Source: JADJPL01 sp049315745
GTDB lineage: Bacteria > Bacteroidota > Bacteroidia > Chitinophagales > Saprospiraceae
Reading direction: 5' to 3'
NCBI GenBank assembly: GCA_049315745.1
Contig: JBMOJO010000229.1
Span: 1-5,956, forward strand
Length of the DNA stretch: 5,956 nt
Shown: positions 4,885 through 5,956 of the stretch, piece after piece
How positions within the stretch are numbered: position 1 is the stretch's first letter
How the letters are laid out: every line of letters starts with the position of its first letter
Made by a program: the position numbers and the translations under genes
Notes under the pieces: generated by a model
The model's input: only the letters and a program-made list of their open reading frames with translations
What the model was told of the DNA's origin: nothing
Databases searched by the model: none

Positions 4885-5956
4885 ATGGAAAATAAAAAAC
4901 CTAAACCTCACGACCACTTTCTCAAGTTCCTGCTCGACGATACCCGCAAGGCGAAGGACTTCCTCCGCCGTATGCTCCCAAAACGCCTTGTCCGAAGGCT
5001 CGACCTGGAATCCCTCACACCGGAGAATATCTCCTTCGTGAGCCCCGCCCTCACAAACTCTTTGTCCGATGCCCTCTTTTCTGTGCGCTTAAAAGAAGGT
5101 GATGAACAGCAGACCGTCCTGGTCAGCATCCTGCTGGAGCACAAAAGCCAGCCCGACAAATGGACCCCCGTACAGTTGCTCGCCTACCTCGCCGAAGGGT
5201 ACCGCCGGCAGGTACGAAACCTGCGCAAAAAAAATATTGACGGTACCAAACCACCACAAATCCTCCGGCCCATTATCCCCTTCCTCTTTTATCAGGGCGG
5301 AAAAAAATGGGATTTCCCCGGTATGCACGGGCTCTTCGAAGACGCACACGCCCCGTTACTGCAACATATCCCCGCCTTCGAAACCATCTTCACCAGCCTC
5401 TACGACATGAAGGACGAGCATATCGCCAGGATCGGCCAGATCTGGCTGAGGGCAACGCTCCTCACCCAGAAATACAGCCACAAACCAAAGGAATTGTTAA
5501 AAAGGGTGGCACCCATCATGCGCTCCATCGAAGCCGCAACGGACGGGAACTTTTTTATGGCTTTTACCATTTATTTTACAAGGAGCCTGAAAATCAAAAT
5601 AAGCGATTACCAAAAACTGGTTGATGCGCTGCCAAAAGATTCAAATCCACAAGCTATGGTCACCTTATACGATCAACTCATCGCTAAAGGACGGGAAGAA
5701 GGTCTTGAAAAAGGCCGCGAGGAAGGACTTGAACAAGGACTCGAAAAAGGTCTTGAAAAAGGACTTGAACAAGGTCTTGAAAAAGGACTTGAACAAGGTC
5801 TTGAAAAGGGTATAGAACAAGGTCTTGAAAAGGGTATAGAACAAGGGCTCGAAAAAGGCAGTGAGCTTGCTAAAAGGGAAGCTGTTCTTTCCGGGATGCG
5901 CCACAGTGTCCCTATACAAGTAATCTGTGTGATGACGGGCTATAGCGAAGAAAAAG
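4885..5956 (+). CDS. Rpn-family PD-(D/E)XK nuclease / putative transposase (transposase_31, YhgA-like); partial, C-terminus beyond the right edge
   Basis: 357 codons are visible from the ATG at 4885, and the frame is open to the window end. The N-terminus KPHDHFLKFLLDD (7-19) is the family hallmark (PHDxFFK). It is followed by A-x-DFLRRMLP and the L-DLESL segment. The nuclease core is present: SDALFSV gives Asp62, and the strand VLVSILLEHKSQPD gives Glu85 and Lys87 of the E-x-K pair. Many relatives have EHQS here, so the lysine is the canonical form. IIPFLFYQGGKKW (about 132-144) is the conserved P-V/I-x-YxG-x-W region. A helical middle leads to a G-L/I-E-K/Q repeat linker (269-325) and a final segment, SVPIQVICVMTGYSEE, which matches the usual C-terminal IxxxTGLSxEE tail, so only a few codons are likely missing. 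Rpn proteins are DNA nucleases first linked to RecA-independent recombination and later to phage defence with an intragenic antitoxin. The cell location should be cytoplasmic. A promoter lies immediately upstream. Confidence 0.93.
   Translation, partial: MENKKPKPHDHFLKFLLDDTRKAKDFLRRMLPKRLVRRLDLESLTPENISFVSPALTNSLSDALFSVRLKEGDEQQTVLVSILLEHKSQPDKWTPVQLLAYLAEGYRRQVRNLRKKNIDGTKPPQILRPIIPFLFYQGGKKWDFPGMHGLFEDAHAPLLQHIPAFETIFTSLYDMKDEHIARIGQIWLRATLLTQKYSHKPKELLKRVAPIMRSIEAATDGNFFMAFTIYFTRSLKIKISDYQKLVDALPKDSNPQAMVTLYDQLIAKGREEGLEKGREEGLEQGLEKGLEKGLEQGLEKGLEQGLEKGIEQGLEKGIEQGLEKGSELAKREAVLSGMRHSVPIQVICVMTGYSEEK
5689..5859 (+). repeat. In-frame tandem repeat encoding G-L/I-E-K/Q units, with a 24-bp core
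   Basis: The region encodes 14 four-residue units (GREE, GLEK, GLEQ, GIEQ and similar, residues 269-325). At DNA level 5749-5772 and 5773-5796 are identical 24-mers (beginning GGTCTTGAAAAAGG), and 5797-5820 and 5821-5844 are a second identical pair differing from the first at few bases (AAGGGTATA in place of AAAGGACTT). Perfect adjacent copies point to recent slippage or recombination. Any change by whole units keeps the reading frame, so length variation alters the linker without breaking the nuclease. Confidence 0.9.

Noticed and set aside
5749..5844. Tandem 24-bp repeats as a CRISPR array
   Set aside because: There are no spacers between copies, and the repeat is in frame within the nuclease gene.
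5665..5919. Minus-strand frame made of F-K-T/S-L-F repeats
   Set aside because: It is the antisense of the GLEK/GLEQ coding repeat.

Overview
The window most likely comes from a member of the Bacteroidota, probably a Saprospiria-like lineage. The evidence is a textbook Bacteroidota promoter (TATCTTTG with an upstream TTG) before the last gene, no Shine-Dalgarno sequence before any start, and a gene set typical of that group: an exported caspase-like protease, an effector-associated-domain membrane protein and an Rpn-family nuclease with a GLEKGLEQ tail. The lineage below phylum is inference.

Layout. (1) 1-1255, minus strand, runs off the left edge: an exported caspase-like peptidase (C14) followed by two helical repeats, a calcium-binding thrombospondin-type-3 linker and the beginning of an FGE/sulfatase-modifying-factor domain. 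(2) 1256-1623: a divergent intergenic region dominated by a 162-bp imperfect palindrome with perfect 17-bp ends. (3) 1624-2631 and 2671-3372, plus strand, 39 bp apart and probably one transcript: an exported protein of unknown family with four cysteines, then a protein with an N-terminal EAD11-like adaptor domain and about four transmembrane helices. (4) 3373-4140: a possible gene remnant (3383-3565) and a 176-codon orphan gene (3610-4140), both minus strand. (5) 4141-4884: a 744-bp non-coding region with an A/T-rich stretch, a dense cluster of nested palindromes (core 4563-4714) and the promoter of the last gene. (6) 4885-5956, plus strand, runs off the right edge: an Rpn-family PD-(D/E)XK nuclease ('transposase_31/YhgA-like') with an expanded in-frame 24-bp repeat.

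How the parts may work together. Caspases, FGE-like domains and effector-associated domains recur together in the NTP-dependent and caspase-based conflict systems described by comparative genomics. The divergent caspase-FGE gene and the exported-protein/EAD-4TM pair could therefore be one two-sided system: an EAD-gated membrane effector on the inner membrane and an exported protease with a partner protein outside it. The topology conflicts with the simplest version, because the protease has a signal peptide while the EAD is predicted to be cytoplasmic. The Rpn gene belongs to a family recently linked to phage defence, so the window reads as part of a defence or accessory region. No function here is demonstrated. 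All assignments rest on motifs read by eye.
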